DNA of 64,000 bases from Roseiarcus sp963751165 (GCA_963751165.1 CAVVTP010000010.1:62001-126000); one strand, 5' to 3'; positions 27,905-36,907 are shown, numbered from the stretch's first letter. Program-made: numbers and translations. Notes: generated by a model not told the origin, from the letters alone.

Positions 27905-28959
27905 CCGGCGGGCTTGGCTCGGAGGCGGCAATCGAGCGGCGCGGGGCCGCGGGGGTCGTCGTCTTGAACCGGCCCAAGGCGCTCAACGCCCTGACCCTGA
28001 ATATGGTGCGGCTGATGGCGGCCGCGCTCGACGAATGGGAGCGCGATCCGGCCGTCGCCCGGGTCGTCATCAGCGGCGCCGGCGACAAGGCGTTCTGTGC
28101 AGGCGGGGACATCCGCCATCTGTACGATCTCGGCCGCGCTGGCGACCACGGGCAGCAGCTCGCCTTCTGGCGGGAGGAATATCGGCTCAATCGACGGATC
28201 AGGACCTATCCGAAGCCCGTCGTCGCGCTGATCGACGGCATCGTGATGGGTGGGGGCGTCGGCGTCTCGATCAATGCCTCGCATCGCGTTGCGGGAGAAC
28301 GGTTCGTTTTCGCCATGCCGGAGGTCGGCATTGGCTTTTTCCCCGACGTGGGGGGAACTTTCTTTCTACCGCGGCTCGCCCATCATGCGGGCGTCTATTT
28401 TGCGCTGACCGGGCTTCGCGCCAACCCGGGCGATGCGCTTGCATTCGGTCTTGCGGACGCCTTCGTTGCAAGCGCCGACTTCGCCGGTCTGGCCGAGGCG
28501 CTGGAAGGCGACGCTCCAGTCGACCGGACGATTGCCCACTTCGCCAAGTCTCCTCCGCCGTCGGCGCTGACGAACGAAGCGGACGGCCTCGACGCCTGCT
28601 TCTCGCTCGACAGCCGGGACGCAATCCTGGCCGCGCTCGTTGAGGCGGAGCAGCATGGCTTCGCCTTCGCCGGCTCGGCGCACGCAGCCATGCTCGGCAA
28701 GTCGCCGACCAGCCAAGCAATTGCATTGAGGCAGATGGCGGCAGGCGCGTCGATTGATTTCGACGAGGCCCTGCGCGTCGAGTATCGGATCGTGTCGCGT
28801 ATCTGTCGCGGACGCGACTTCTACGAAGGGGTGCGCGCTCTCATCGTCGACAAGGACAATCGTCCGCAATGGAGCGCCCCGCCGTCAGAGGCCGAGGTGC
28901 AGGCCTATTTCGCGCCGATCGGCGACGATGAGTTGAGCTTTCCGGGCGGAGCCGCGTGA
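27901..28959 (+). CDS. enoyl-CoA hydratase/isomerase family, probable 3-hydroxyisobutyryl-CoA hydrolase
   Basis: A 352-aa crotonase-fold protein. NRPKALNALTLNMVRLM, then the oxyanion loop AGDKAFCAGGDIRHLYDLG and the second oxyanion glycines IDGIVMGGGVGVSINASHRV, and the HIBCH-like MPEVGIGFFPDVGGTFFLPR. Length and the ALRVEYRIVSRI...DFYEGVRALIVDKDNRPQW C-terminus fit 3-hydroxyisobutyryl-CoA hydrolase (valine catabolism) rather than a plain hydratase. GTG start overlaps the adk stop, which ties this catabolic gene to the translation operon. Confidence 0.75.
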   Translation: MTGGLGSEAAIERRGAAGVVVLNRPKALNALTLNMVRLMAAALDEWERDPAVARVVISGAGDKAFCAGGDIRHLYDLGRAGDHGQQLAFWREEYRLNRRIRTYPKPVVALIDGIVMGGGVGVSINASHRVAGERFVFAMPEVGIGFFPDVGGTFFLPRLAHHAGVYFALTGLRANPGDALAFGLADAFVASADFAGLAEALEGDAPVDRTIAHFAKSPPPSALTNEADGLDACFSLDSRDAILAALVEAEQHGFAFAGSAHAAMLGKSPTSQAIALRQMAAGASIDFDEALRVEYRIVSRICRGRDFYEGVRALIVDKDNRPQWSAPPSEAEVQAYFAPIGDDELSFPGGAA

Positions 28960-29423
28960 AATTCCTGATGCGCCAGACGCGCGACGGCGCGGTCGAGCTC
29001 GTCGACCGATCTCCACGGCCGCTGGACGGCTCCCTCCTGTCCGCCATCAAGACCGTCGGCTGGGGAACCGCCCTCCTGTGGTACGTGCGGACGCTGGCCT
29101 GGGTCTGGGTAGGCAAGGGTCTGTTCAATTGGGCGATCATTCTCGGAGTTTTTCCGGGGCTCGGGGATTTCGCCGCCATGCCTCTGGCGCTCCAGGCGAC
29201 CATCGTGACCTTCGCCTGCTTCGATCTTCTGGCGGCCGTCGGATTGTGGCTGGCGGCGCCGTGGGGCGGGGCGATCTGGCTCCTCTGCGCGGTGGTCGAG
29301 GCGGTTTCGCCGTTCCTTGGCCCGACCGCAGTGGCGATTGGATATTTCGCGTCGCTGCTCAACATCGCCCTCATGGGGGTCTATTTTCTTTTGAGCTGGA
29401 GAGCCGTGCGGGAGCGCGATTAG
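28956..29423 (+). CDS. small membrane protein, about four segments (DUF6163-like)
   Basis: A 155-aa protein with a polar N-terminus (KFLMRQTRDGAVELVDRSPR) and four hydrophobic segments, ending LLSWRAVRERD. GTG start overlaps the previous stop, so it is the last gene of the secY-adk tail. It resembles the DUF6163 proteins seen in this order, recalled from memory. Function is unknown. Confidence 0.6.
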   Translation: MKFLMRQTRDGAVELVDRSPRPLDGSLLSAIKTVGWGTALLWYVRTLAWVWVGKGLFNWAIILGVFPGLGDFAAMPLALQATIVTFACFDLLAAVGLWLAAPWGGAIWLLCAVVEAVSPFLGPTAVAIGYFASLLNIALMGVYFLLSWRAVRERD

Positions 29424-29691
29424 ATCGTGACTGCCGCTTGGGAATTCCGCTGCGGATTATCCAGCAGATCGTTTGCGATAGGCTGGCGCGCAGGCACAAG
29501 TCCTTTGTGCGCGGTCGCTTACCGCATCGTCAACCTAAACAAAGTCTATGATTCAATCGATATTTACCAGACGCAGAAAACCTTCGATTCATCTTAAATC
29601 TTAGGTTCGTCTTCACGCGCCAAGGCTAACGTTCACTCCATCAGCGGACCGAAAAAACTCGGCCATGGAGAGACGAACAGGCGAGAGTGCT

Positions 29692-30204
29692 ATGTTGAAC
29701 GCAGTCAAAACTCAGAATGTCGCCCTTCGCGCGGATCCTGAACTTCGTGTCACGAATGTTTACCTCGAGACACTGACCATGGTCGAGCGGCTGCACCGTC
29801 GGCTGCTCGATGTCGTCAAGGACGAATTCGACCGACGCGGCCGCTCTGACGTGAATTCCGTTCAGGCGCTCCTGCTCTTCAACATCGGCGACAAGGAGTT
29901 GACCGCTGGGGAATTGCGGACCCGGGGCTATTATCTGGGCTCGAATGTTTCCTACAACGTGAAAAAACTGGTCGAACTGGGCTTCCTTCACCATTCCCGC
30001 TCACGCATCGACCGGCGCTCGGTGCGCATCAGCCTGACCGAGAGGGGCAAGGAAGTTCACCGGATCGTCGCCGGGGTGTACGAGAAACACGCCCGAACGG
30101 TCGAGCAGATCGGCGGCATTCCGTGCGACGACCTCGCGCGCGTGAACGTCTCGCTCCAGCGCCTCGAGCGTTACTGGACCGACCAGATCAAGTACCGACT
30201 TTGA
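29692..30204 (+). CDS. ldtR: MarR family regulator LdtR
   Basis: A 170-aa winged-helix protein: VNSVQALLLFNIGDKELTAG, recognition helix LGSNVSYNVKKLVELGFL, and wing SRSRIDRRSVRISLTERGKE. This fits LdtR, described in Liberibacter and Sinorhizobium as the regulator of a neighbouring L,D-transpeptidase gene. The next gene here is exactly that. Start at 29692 (MLNAVKTQN) chosen; an in-frame ATG at 29665 lacks a ribosome-binding site. The 268-nt upstream gap is relatively AT-rich and probably holds its promoter. Confidence 0.8.
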   Translation: MLNAVKTQNVALRADPELRVTNVYLETLTMVERLHRRLLDVVKDEFDRRGRSDVNSVQALLLFNIGDKELTAGELRTRGYYLGSNVSYNVKKLVELGFLHHSRSRIDRRSVRISLTERGKEVHRIVAGVYEKHARTVEQIGGIPCDDLARVNVSLQRLERYWTDQIKYRL

Positions 30205-30237
30205 CAACGAATTGGTAACCAAACTAGGCTCTTCGGG

Positions 30238-30272
30238 GCGGGGCGTCCGGCAATGGACGCCCCGCTTTCGTT
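30238..30272 (+). terminator. Rho-independent terminator after ldtR
   Basis: GCGGGGCGTCC (30238-30248) pairs perfectly with GGACGCCCCGC (30255-30265) around a six-base loop, followed by TTTCGTT. It separates ldtR from the transpeptidase gene. Confidence 0.75.
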
Positions 30273-30408
30273 CGACGCTGTAGACGGCCATAAAAAGGCC
30301 TGACTGGACCCTATGTTGGCGGTCAATCGAGGTTGTCGTCCAAGGGAAGGCTTCGACCGGATGCAGGGGGACGCCGATTGCGGGCTGTTCCGGGGAGTAT
30401 TGGGCTTA

Positions 30409-31701
30409 ATGCATGACATGATCGTCTCGCGGCGCTCGCGCCGCGCTCTTTTCAGCGCGGCCGCCCTTGCGGGGCTGGCGCTCGCAAGCTTTGCGCCAGC
30501 GGCGGCGATAGCTGGAAGCGACGGCGATGACCAGGCGGAATGGCCGCAGAGCTACGAGGCCTCTCCACAGATGGCGGTCGGCCGCGAGTCGACGCCGGTT
30601 CTCTCGCCGGCTACCGTCAGCGCGACAGAAGCGGCGATCCAGAAATACCAGGACATCGTCGGGAAAGGCGGCTGGGGCCAAGTGCCGCCGGGAGTCCCGC
30701 TCAGGATCGGCTCGAAGGGCCCGCGGGTGCAGGCGTTGCGCGACCGGCTTGTGGCATCGGGCGATCTGGATCCGATCGCGGGGGCAGGCCCAATCTACAA
30801 TTCTTTCGTCGAGGCCGCGGTCAAGCGCTTCCAGGCCCGCCATGGGCTCAGTCAGACCGGAATCGTCAACGACGAAGTCTTCGCTGACCTCAATGTTCCC
30901 GCCGCAGCGCGCCTGCAGCAGCTCGAGACCAATATCGTGCGGCTGAAGTCGTTTTCCGGCGACCTGGGCGCCCGCTTCGTGGTCGTCAACATTCCCGCCG
31001 CCTCGGTCGAGACGGTCGAGGGCGGGGTCGTCTATTCCCACCACGCCGCCGGGGTCGGCAAGATCGACCGCCAGTCGCCGATCATGCAGACCCGCGCGAC
31101 CGAGATCAATTTCAATCCGTATTGGACGGTGCCGCCTTCGCTGATCAAGAAGGATCTGATCCCGAAGATGAAGGCCGATCCGAATTATCTGACCGAGGAG
31201 AAGATCCGCGTCTTCAACAAGGAGGGCGAGGAGGTCTCGCCGTCGTCGATCAACTGGAATACCGACGAAGCGACGCACTACAAGTACCGACAGGACACAG
31301 GCGCCGATCTCAACTCGCTCGGATTCGTGCGCATCAACATTCCGAACCCCTACGGCGTTTACATGCACGACACGCCGGAGAAGGGCATTTTCGGCGATGA
31401 TTTCCGCTTCGTGTCGTCGGGTTGCGTGCGCGTGCAGGACGTGCGCGACTACGTCGCCTGGCTCCTCAAGGACAACCCCGGCTGGGGCCGCGACCAGATC
31501 GACGAAGTGATCCGCTCCGGCCAGCGTCTTGATGTCAAGCTGACGCAGCCGGTCAACGTCTACTGGGTCTACATCACTGCTTGGGCGACCCCCGACGGCC
31601 TGGTTCAGTTTCGCCACGACATCTATCAGCGCGATGGCGCAGGGCCCGGTCCGGTCGCTTCCGCCGTCCCCGCCCAGCCGATGGCGTTGCCGCAGGAATA
31701 G
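30409..31701 (+). CDS. L,D-transpeptidase (YkuD) with peptidoglycan-binding domain
   Basis: A 430-aa exported enzyme. Signal region RRSRRALFSAAALAGLAL to about PAAAIAG; a peptidoglycan-binding repeat at about residues 105-165 (GPRVQALRDRLVASGDLDPI, FVEAAVKRFQARHGLSQTG); then the YkuD catalytic domain with YMHDTPEKGIFGDDFRFVSS followed by GCVRVQD, containing the catalytic His and Cys. It cross-links peptidoglycan stems (3-3 links) or attaches proteins in the periplasm. Start at 30409 with GGGGAG upstream; ATG 30418 is an alternative. Paired with ldtR. Confidence 0.85.
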   Translation: MHDMIVSRRSRRALFSAAALAGLALASFAPAAAIAGSDGDDQAEWPQSYEASPQMAVGRESTPVLSPATVSATEAAIQKYQDIVGKGGWGQVPPGVPLRIGSKGPRVQALRDRLVASGDLDPIAGAGPIYNSFVEAAVKRFQARHGLSQTGIVNDEVFADLNVPAAARLQQLETNIVRLKSFSGDLGARFVVVNIPAASVETVEGGVVYSHHAAGVGKIDRQSPIMQTRATEINFNPYWTVPPSLIKKDLIPKMKADPNYLTEEKIRVFNKEGEEVSPSSINWNTDEATHYKYRQDTGADLNSLGFVRINIPNPYGVYMHDTPEKGIFGDDFRFVSSGCVRVQDVRDYVAWLLKDNPGWGRDQIDEVIRSGQRLDVKLTQPVNVYWVYITAWATPDGLVQFRHDIYQRDGAGPGPVASAVPAQPMALPQE

Positions 31702-31905
31702 CGGAATTGCTCCCCCCGATGCGGCGCCTCGGGGGGACATCTGGCTTTGAACCTCTTTAAAAGCTCACGGACGCACCCCCGGCCCGAAAGCCGCAGATGG
31801 CGTGCGATCGTGCTCACTTGCATTTGGCGGTCGAGACGGTGAACACTGGTGGCCGGCGGCCGAACTCGGTATGTGGGATACCGTGCCGCTGCAAAGAGGA
31901 CAGCG

Positions 31906-32136
31906 ATGCGCAGGAAAGTCATTGTGCTTGCCGCGATGGCGGCTCTCATGTCCGGCGTAGGGGCGCCGTGGCACGCTCAGGCTCAGATCGAACGTGGACC
32001 CGCCGCGCTGGCCGGCGCGGCCCAGAACTACACCCCGATTGAAAAGGCCGCATGCGGCCCCCATTGGGGCCGATTTTGCGGCCCGTGGCATCACAGGGTC
32101 TGCGGGCGCTATCATTGCTGGTGCGCGCCCTGCTGA
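31906..32136 (+). CDS. small exported Cys/His/Trp-rich protein
   Basis: A 76-aa protein. Residues 1-26 (MRRKVIVLAAMAALMSG...AQA) are a signal peptide with cleavage A-Q-A. The mature part ends in a dense cluster, ACGPHWGRFCGPWHHRVCG then RYHCWCAPC: six cysteines, four histidines and four tryptophans in about 28 residues. The start at 31906 has AGAGGA upstream. This pattern suggests disulfide bonding or metal binding in the periplasm. I do not recognise a named family. Confidence 0.65.
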   Translation: MRRKVIVLAAMAALMSGVGAPWHAQAQIERGPAALAGAAQNYTPIEKAACGPHWGRFCGPWHHRVCGRYHCWCAPC

Positions 32137-32256
32137 CAGCGACAAGGTCCGAGTAATCGGCCCCTCCCGCCTCGCCGCGATCCGGCGGGGCGGGAATGGG
32201 CGATCTGGGAACCTTGCGCGCCGTCCGCCGTTTGCCGGGCGAGCAAGGAGGCCCGC

Positions 32257-32463
32257 ATGACGCTGCAAGATTTCATGGCCCAGGTGAAGGGTCTTCCGCC
32301 CGAAACGCCGCTGTGCGTCGCCGAAGTCGACGAAGCGTCGGCGATGAATGTCTCCGGACTCGAGCTCGTCCACGACGCGAAACTGCAAAGCAGCGAGGTG
32401 TACGGAATGGAGACCGTCGAACTCGGGAGCGGGCAGGAGACGGTGCTGCTGGTGCGCTGGTAG
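32257..32463 (+). CDS. hypothetical 68-aa cytoplasmic protein
   Basis: MTLQDFMAQVKGLPPETPL to ETVLLVRW. Acidic, no signal or membrane segment. The ATG is preceded by a near-perfect AAGGAGG, which makes translation likely. No family recognised. It stands alone between the exported peptide gene and the convergent gltX. Confidence 0.6.
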   Translation: MTLQDFMAQVKGLPPETPLCVAEVDEASAMNVSGLELVHDAKLQSSEVYGMETVELGSGQETVLLVRW

Positions 32464-32499
32464 CGCCTCAGGCGGACCGGCTAAGGTTCACACTCCGTC

Positions 32500-33918
32500 C
32501 TAGGGCTTTGCCTGGTCCTCGATCCGCCACAAACTCTCCTCCCGCCCGAGAACCGTCAGCACGTCGAAGATGCCAGGCGAGGTCGAGCGGCCGGTCAGCG
32601 CGGCGCGCAGAGGCTGGGCGACGCCGCCGAGTTTGGCCCCGCTCTCCTCTGCATAGGCGCGGACGACCGCCTCCAATGCGGGGCCCGACCAATCGACCGC
32701 GCTCATCCGCGGCAACAGCGCGGCGAGATGCGCTCGCCCGCCCTTGATGAGAATGTCGGCCGCCTTCTCGTCCAGGGCCAAAGGCCGCGTCGCGAACAGG
32801 TAACCCGCGCCGTCGAGCAGCTCGACCAGCGTCTTGGCGCGCTCCTTCAAGCCCGGGATCGCGGCCCGCAACTGGGCGCGCTTGTGCTCGTCGAGCTTGG
32901 CTTCGACCTCGGGCCCGGCCGGCAAATAGGGCAGGGCGTGGAGCAGCGCCTGAAAAAGCTCGTCGTCGCTCGTCGCCCGAATGAAATGGCCGTTCACGTT
33001 CTCGAGCTTGGCGAAGTCGAAGCGCGACGGCGAGCGGCCGATCGCCGGCAGGTCGAAGGCGGCGATGATCTCGTCGGTGGCGAAGAACTCCTTGTCTCCC
33101 TGGCTCCAGCCGAGCCGCACGAGGTAGTTGCGCAAGGCGGCCGGCAGGTAGCCCATGGACCGATAGGCGTCGACGCCGAGCGCCCCGTGGCGCTTCGACA
33201 GCTTCGCGCCGTCCGGTCCGTGGATCAGCGGGATGTGGGCCCAGACCGGAATGTCCCAGCCGAGCGCCTGGTAGATCTGGGTCTGGCGCGCCGCGTTGGT
33301 CAGATGATCGTCGCCGCGGATGACGTGGGTCACGCCCATGTCGTGATCGTCGACCACGACGGCGAGCATGTAGGTCGGGTTGCCGTCGGAGCGCAGGAGC
33401 ACGAGATCGTCGAGCTCCTTGTTGGCGAAGACGACCTTGCCCTGCACCTTGTCGTCGATGATCGTCTCGCCCTCCTGCCCGGCGCGGAGCCTGATGACGG
33501 GGGCGACGCGTGGCGGCGCATCGGACGGGTCGCGGTCGCGCCAGCGGCCGTCGTAGCGCATCGGGCGCCCTTCCGCCCGCGCCTTCTGGCGCATCTCCTC
33601 GAGCTCATCCGGGCTGGCGTAGCAGCGGTAGGCGCCGCCGCTCGCCAGCATCTGATCGACCACCTCGCGATGGCGCCAGGCGCGGCCGAACTGGCTCATC
33701 GCCTCGCCGTCCCAGTGGAGGCCGAGCCAGCTCAAGCCGTCGAGGATGGCGTCGACCGCCGCCTGGGTCGAGCGCTCGCGGTCGGTGTCCTCGATGCGCA
33801 GCAGGAACGTGCCGCCGAACCGCTTGGCGTAGAGCCAGTTGAACAGCGCCGTGCGCGCCCCGCCGATGTGGAGGAAGCCGGTCGGGGAAGGCGCGAAACG
33901 GGTGACGATCTGCGGCAT
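32500..33918 (-). CDS. gltX: glutamate-tRNA ligase
   Basis: A 472-aa class I aminoacyl-tRNA synthetase. The HIGH motif is HIGG within FAPSPTGFLHIGGARTALFN, and the KMSKS motif is KLSKRHG. The C-terminal helical anticodon domain is complete (ALTGRSTSPGIFDVLTVLGR). Many alphaproteobacteria hold two gltX paralogs, one a GluQ-charging form; which one this is cannot be told. No partner in operon. Confidence 0.95.
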   Translation of the reverse strand: MPQIVTRFAPSPTGFLHIGGARTALFNWLYAKRFGGTFLLRIEDTDRERSTQAAVDAILDGLSWLGLHWDGEAMSQFGRAWRHREVVDQMLASGGAYRCYASPDELEEMRQKARAEGRPMRYDGRWRDRDPSDAPPRVAPVIRLRAGQEGETIIDDKVQGKVVFANKELDDLVLLRSDGNPTYMLAVVVDDHDMGVTHVIRGDDHLTNAARQTQIYQALGWDIPVWAHIPLIHGPDGAKLSKRHGALGVDAYRSMGYLPAALRNYLVRLGWSQGDKEFFATDEIIAAFDLPAIGRSPSRFDFAKLENVNGHFIRATSDDELFQALLHALPYLPAGPEVEAKLDEHKRAQLRAAIPGLKERAKTLVELLDGAGYLFATRPLALDEKAADILIKGGRAHLAALLPRMSAVDWSGPALEAVVRAYAEESGAKLGGVAQPLRAALTGRSTSPGIFDVLTVLGREESLWRIEDQAKP

Positions 33919-34395
33919 GGGTCACACTCGGATGGGTTTAAAGCGCTGGATCTGGAGCAGGGCCACTTTAGCGTAGGCCTGGAGGGATTTCAGCGGCTTG
34001 CGATCTGGTGCGGCGTGGCCTCGGCATTCGTCTTGGGCGCCGAGGGCGGTTCGCCGAGAGCGAGATTCTCCGCACTGCGCTCGTTTGGCAGCAACTCAAC
34101 CTTTTCAAGAGCTTGGGCGCCAAAACCTGTCGCAATTTTTGTCGCAATGTAACCCCCAGGTCGGGCGCGCATTCGTCCAGATCTTGGCGCTTCACCGGAC
34201 GCTCATATTATGATAAATAAAAATATAAATCTACATATTATGTTTTACAGAAAAATGTGAGCTGCTCCTTCGGCGCTGGGAGTTGGGATGCTTGCGAAAT
34301 GCGGTCCCCAAGCGGAGAGAGGGAACCGGCCGCCGCTGCTTGCGCGGGCGTGTCGCATTCCCTTCGCTGAGCCTGCGGTGGTAGCCTCGCCGGCC
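33919..34395. other. gene-free gap with an AT-rich tract
   Basis: Between gltX and the TIM-barrel gene I find no convincing gene. 34203-34258 is strikingly AT-rich (about 80% A+T) in an otherwise GC-rich sequence and could hold a promoter or a protein-binding site for the downstream gene. Confidence 0.5.
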
Positions 34396-35076
34396 ATGGA
34401 CTTCGTCTTCATGCTGACCCGCAATGACGCAACGGTCGCAAACGCTGTCGAGCTCGTCGAGGGCGCGCGCCCGTTGCGCCTGAAGCACATCGGCTTCAAG
34501 GACGTCGGGGCCGAGCCGTGGCTGTTGAAGCGGCTGGCCGCGGCCATTCGGGAGGCCGGCGCGGCCGTGTGGATGGAAGTCGTGTCGACGACGCACGAGG
34601 ACGAATTGCGCTCGATCGCGCTCGGGCGCGATCTCGGCGTCGACTGGCTGATGGGGGGCGTCAGCGTCGATGAGGCCTTGAGGGTCCTTGCCGGGAGCGC
34701 GACGCGCTATCTGCCGTTCGCCGGCAGGCCGAGTGGCCATCCGACGCGGCTCGGCGGCACGCCGGCCGAGGTGGAGGAGCATTGCCGGGCCTTCGCGCAA
34801 AAAGGCTGCGCTGGCGTCGACATTCTCGCCTACCGCACGACCGAGGCCGAGCCGCTCGACCTCGTCGCCGCTTGCCGGCGCGGCTTGAGCGACGGTGGAA
34901 TGCTGGTCGTCGCAGGCTCGATCAATTCGGCCGAGCGGATCGCTGCAATCCGCGCCGCCGGCGCCGACGCCTTCACCATCGGGACCGCGGCGATCGAGGC
35001 ATCCTACGCACCGGGCGCCGGGCCTTTGGAGGCGCAGCTCAGAGCGGTGCTGGCGGACTGCAGCCGCGCGCCGTAG
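34396..35076 (+). CDS. conserved TIM-barrel protein of unknown substrate
   Basis: A 226-aa protein: MDFVFMLTRNDATVANAVEL, LRLKHIGFKDVG, VWMEVVSTTHEDELRSIALG, RYLPFAGRPSGHPTRLGGTP and MLVVAGSINSAERIAAIRAA then GADAFTIGTAAIE. Alternating strand/helix blocks and the C-terminal phosphate-binding-like GS/GT loops are those of a ribulose-phosphate-binding barrel (HisA/TrpF-like). Close relatives are sometimes labelled 4-hydroxythreonine-4-phosphate dehydrogenase, which I think is a transferred misnomer. Start at ATG 34396, the family start; the longer frame is not supported. Confidence 0.65.
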   Translation: MDFVFMLTRNDATVANAVELVEGARPLRLKHIGFKDVGAEPWLLKRLAAAIREAGAAVWMEVVSTTHEDELRSIALGRDLGVDWLMGGVSVDEALRVLAGSATRYLPFAGRPSGHPTRLGGTPAEVEEHCRAFAQKGCAGVDILAYRTTEAEPLDLVAACRRGLSDGGMLVVAGSINSAERIAAIRAAGADAFTIGTAAIEASYAPGAGPLEAQLRAVLADCSRAP

Positions 35077-35145
35077 TCCGTCGTCCCCGCGGTCGGCGAC
35101 GCGCCCTAGGGCGGCGCCGGATTGTGCCCGGCGAAGCGCCGCCCT

Positions 35146-35547
35146 TCATTTCGCCAGCGCATCCAGCGACCGCTTCATCACTCGCGTCCCGGCTTCAAGC
35201 GCGGCGGTTAGTTGCGGCTTGACGTCGTCAGGCAGGAAGTCGGCGGTCCACACGACCGTCGCGCCGCCGTCGGCTCTCGCGGCAACCTGCAGCGATGCGT
35301 TGTAATGGCTGGTTCGTCCGCCTTCCGCGCTCCAGACAAGCCGGCGAGCCTCGTCGTCGAGGGTGACGATCGGCTCGCGAATGACCATTCCGTTGACGAA
35401 GGTCACGACGCGCGCGCCCGGCTCGAGCTTCGTGTCGGCGACAAAGCCAGGGGCGAGGCGCGTGTGCAGCGCACCGATGTCGCGAATGACCGCCCAGGCG
35501 TCGTCGGGCGACGCGGAGGTATCGAGGGTGGTTCGAACTGTCGCCAT
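35146..35547 (-). CDS. SRPBCC family protein (polyketide cyclase/START-like fold)
   Basis: A 133-aa single-domain protein: MATVRTTLDTSASPDDAWAV IRD, then GARVVTFVNGMVIREPIV, ARRLVWSAEGGRTSHYNASL and TRVMKRSLDALAK at the end. The helix-grip pattern binds hydrophobic ligands. Substrate unknown. It follows the VOC gene after 5 nt on the same strand. Confidence 0.75.
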   Translation of the reverse strand: MATVRTTLDTSASPDDAWAVIRDIGALHTRLAPGFVADTKLEPGARVVTFVNGMVIREPIVTLDDEARRLVWSAEGGRTSHYNASLQVAARADGGATVVWTADFLPDDVKPQLTAALEAGTRVMKRSLDALAK

Positions 35548-35552
35548 CGCAG

Positions 35553-35927
35553 TCACGCTCCGAGATGCAGGGCTTCGAGCCGATAGCCGTCGGGGTCGGC
35601 AACATAGGCGGCGAAATAATCCGCGCCATAGTCGGCGCGGATCCCTGGGCCGCCGTTGTCCCGCCCGCCCGCGGCGAGCGCGGCGGCGTGAAATTTTGCG
35701 ACGCTCTCCCGATCGGGAGCCGTAAAGTAGATGTGCAATCCCGAGTTCGGATCGGCGGGGACCGGCGACTTGGTCGCGCCGATCCAAAGGCCGACCGCCT
35801 CCTGGCCGTAGCCGAGCAAATCCTCGCCGTCGCTGAGCCGCCTCAAGCCGAGGGGTTCGAGCGCCCGGTCGTAGAACGCCTTCGCCCTGGCGACGTCGCG
35901 GACGCCGATCGAGACATGGTCGAACAT
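35553..35927 (-). CDS. VOC (glyoxalase/bleomycin resistance) family protein
   Basis: A 124-aa protein with paired beta-alpha-beta-beta-beta modules: MFDHVSIGVRDVARAKAFYD at the N-terminus and ADYFAAYVADPDGYRLEALH at the C-terminus. His4 and the C-terminal Glu are in metal-ligand positions. The catalysed reaction is not determined. Divergent from the AraC gene, 100 bp apart, which might regulate it. Confidence 0.8.
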   Translation of the reverse strand: MFDHVSIGVRDVARAKAFYDRALEPLGLRRLSDGEDLLGYGQEAVGLWIGATKSPVPADPNSGLHIYFTAPDRESVAKFHAAALAAGGRDNGGPGIRADYGADYFAAYVADPDGYRLEALHLGA

Positions 35928-36027
35928 GCGCCTATCCTCCTTGGTCGAGCCGCGGGGCCTGCGAGGCTTGCCGCGACGCGCACCCTACGCGGGGGCCCCG
36001 ATGGCCGGCTTGGGGAAAATTGCTAAT

Positions 36028-36907
36028 ATGTGGGCGATGACAACGACGGCTCCGGACGCGCCTGACATCGCCGAAAAATTGGGGCCGCCGACGCTGTCAG
36101 CGCGGCGGATCGCCGGCGGGGAGACGTGGAGCGTGACCGAGCTCGTCTGCCGCGCCGGGCCCGCCGACCGGCCTTTCGAGGAGCGGCACGAGGGCTTCAG
36201 CATCGCGGCGGTGCTCGAGGGCTCATTCACCTATCGCGCCGACCGGGGCGCGAACCTCCTCTATCCCGGCGCGCTGCTGCTCGGAAACCATCGCGCCTGC
36301 TACCGTTGCGGGCACGAGCAACGTGCGCGGCGACCGCTGCATCTCGTTCAACCTTCGGGAGGACGCCTTCGAGGAGATCGCCTCGGCCGCATCGTTGCGC
36401 CGGCGCCGCGCGCTCAGCCAGCCGATGCTGCCGGCGTCGAACCGTCTTGCGCCGCTGTTCACGGCGATCGAGAACCTGCGCGACCGCGCCTCGCCGCTCG
36501 AGGCCGAGGAGCTGCTCGTCGTTTTGGTCGAGACCGTCGTCGCCGCGCTCAACGACGGACTGCGAGCCCCGCCGGCGCCGGCAGCCTGGGAGATCCGCCG
36601 CCTGATCGAAGTCTTGCGTCTGATCGAGGAGCGCCCCGACGAGCCGCTCGATCTCGCCGGCCTCGCGTCGAGGGCGGGCCTCAGCAAGCATCATTTCCTG
36701 CGCGTGTTCCGGCGCTTTGTCGGCATGACGCCCTACCAGTACGTCCTGCGCGCCCGGATGGCGCGCGCCGCGCGGCGCCTGAGGACGTCGAGCGAATCCG
36801 TCCTCTCCATCGCGCTCGCCAGCGGCTTCGGCGATCTCTCGACCTTCAACGCCCGCTTCCGCGCGACCTTCGGAACGACGCCGTCGAACTATCGGGCGAG
36901 CCCTTAG
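36028..36907 (+). pseudogene. AraC family regulator, one frameshift
   Basis: The N-terminal cupin-like half (SVTELVCRAGPADRPFEERH, AVLEGSFTYRADRGANLLYP) and the C-terminal half (GDRCISFNLREDAFEEIASA; helix-turn-helix EPLDLAGLASRAGLSKHHFL, RVFRRFVGMTPYQYVLRARM; FGDLSTFNARFRATFGTTPS) are in different frames. Removing one G from GGG at 36310-36312 joins them as RCGTSNVRGDRC, giving a normal protein of about 292 aa. This may be a sequence error rather than decay. Its last 33 bp are repeated at 37566-37598. Confidence 0.7.
36865..36897 (+). repeat. 33-bp direct repeat, copy 1 (3' end of araC-type gene)
   Basis: GACCTTCGGAACGACGCCGT and the following 13 bases recur at 37566-37598 with one mismatch. 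This copy is part of the coding sequence of the AraC gene. The offset is 701 bp and the vapBC remnant lies between. Confidence 0.8.

Noticed and set aside
33968..34195. Small minus-strand frames upstream of gltX
   Set aside because: No ribosome-binding site and no recognisable motif; overlapping open frames occur on both strands, as expected in GC-rich noncoding DNA.
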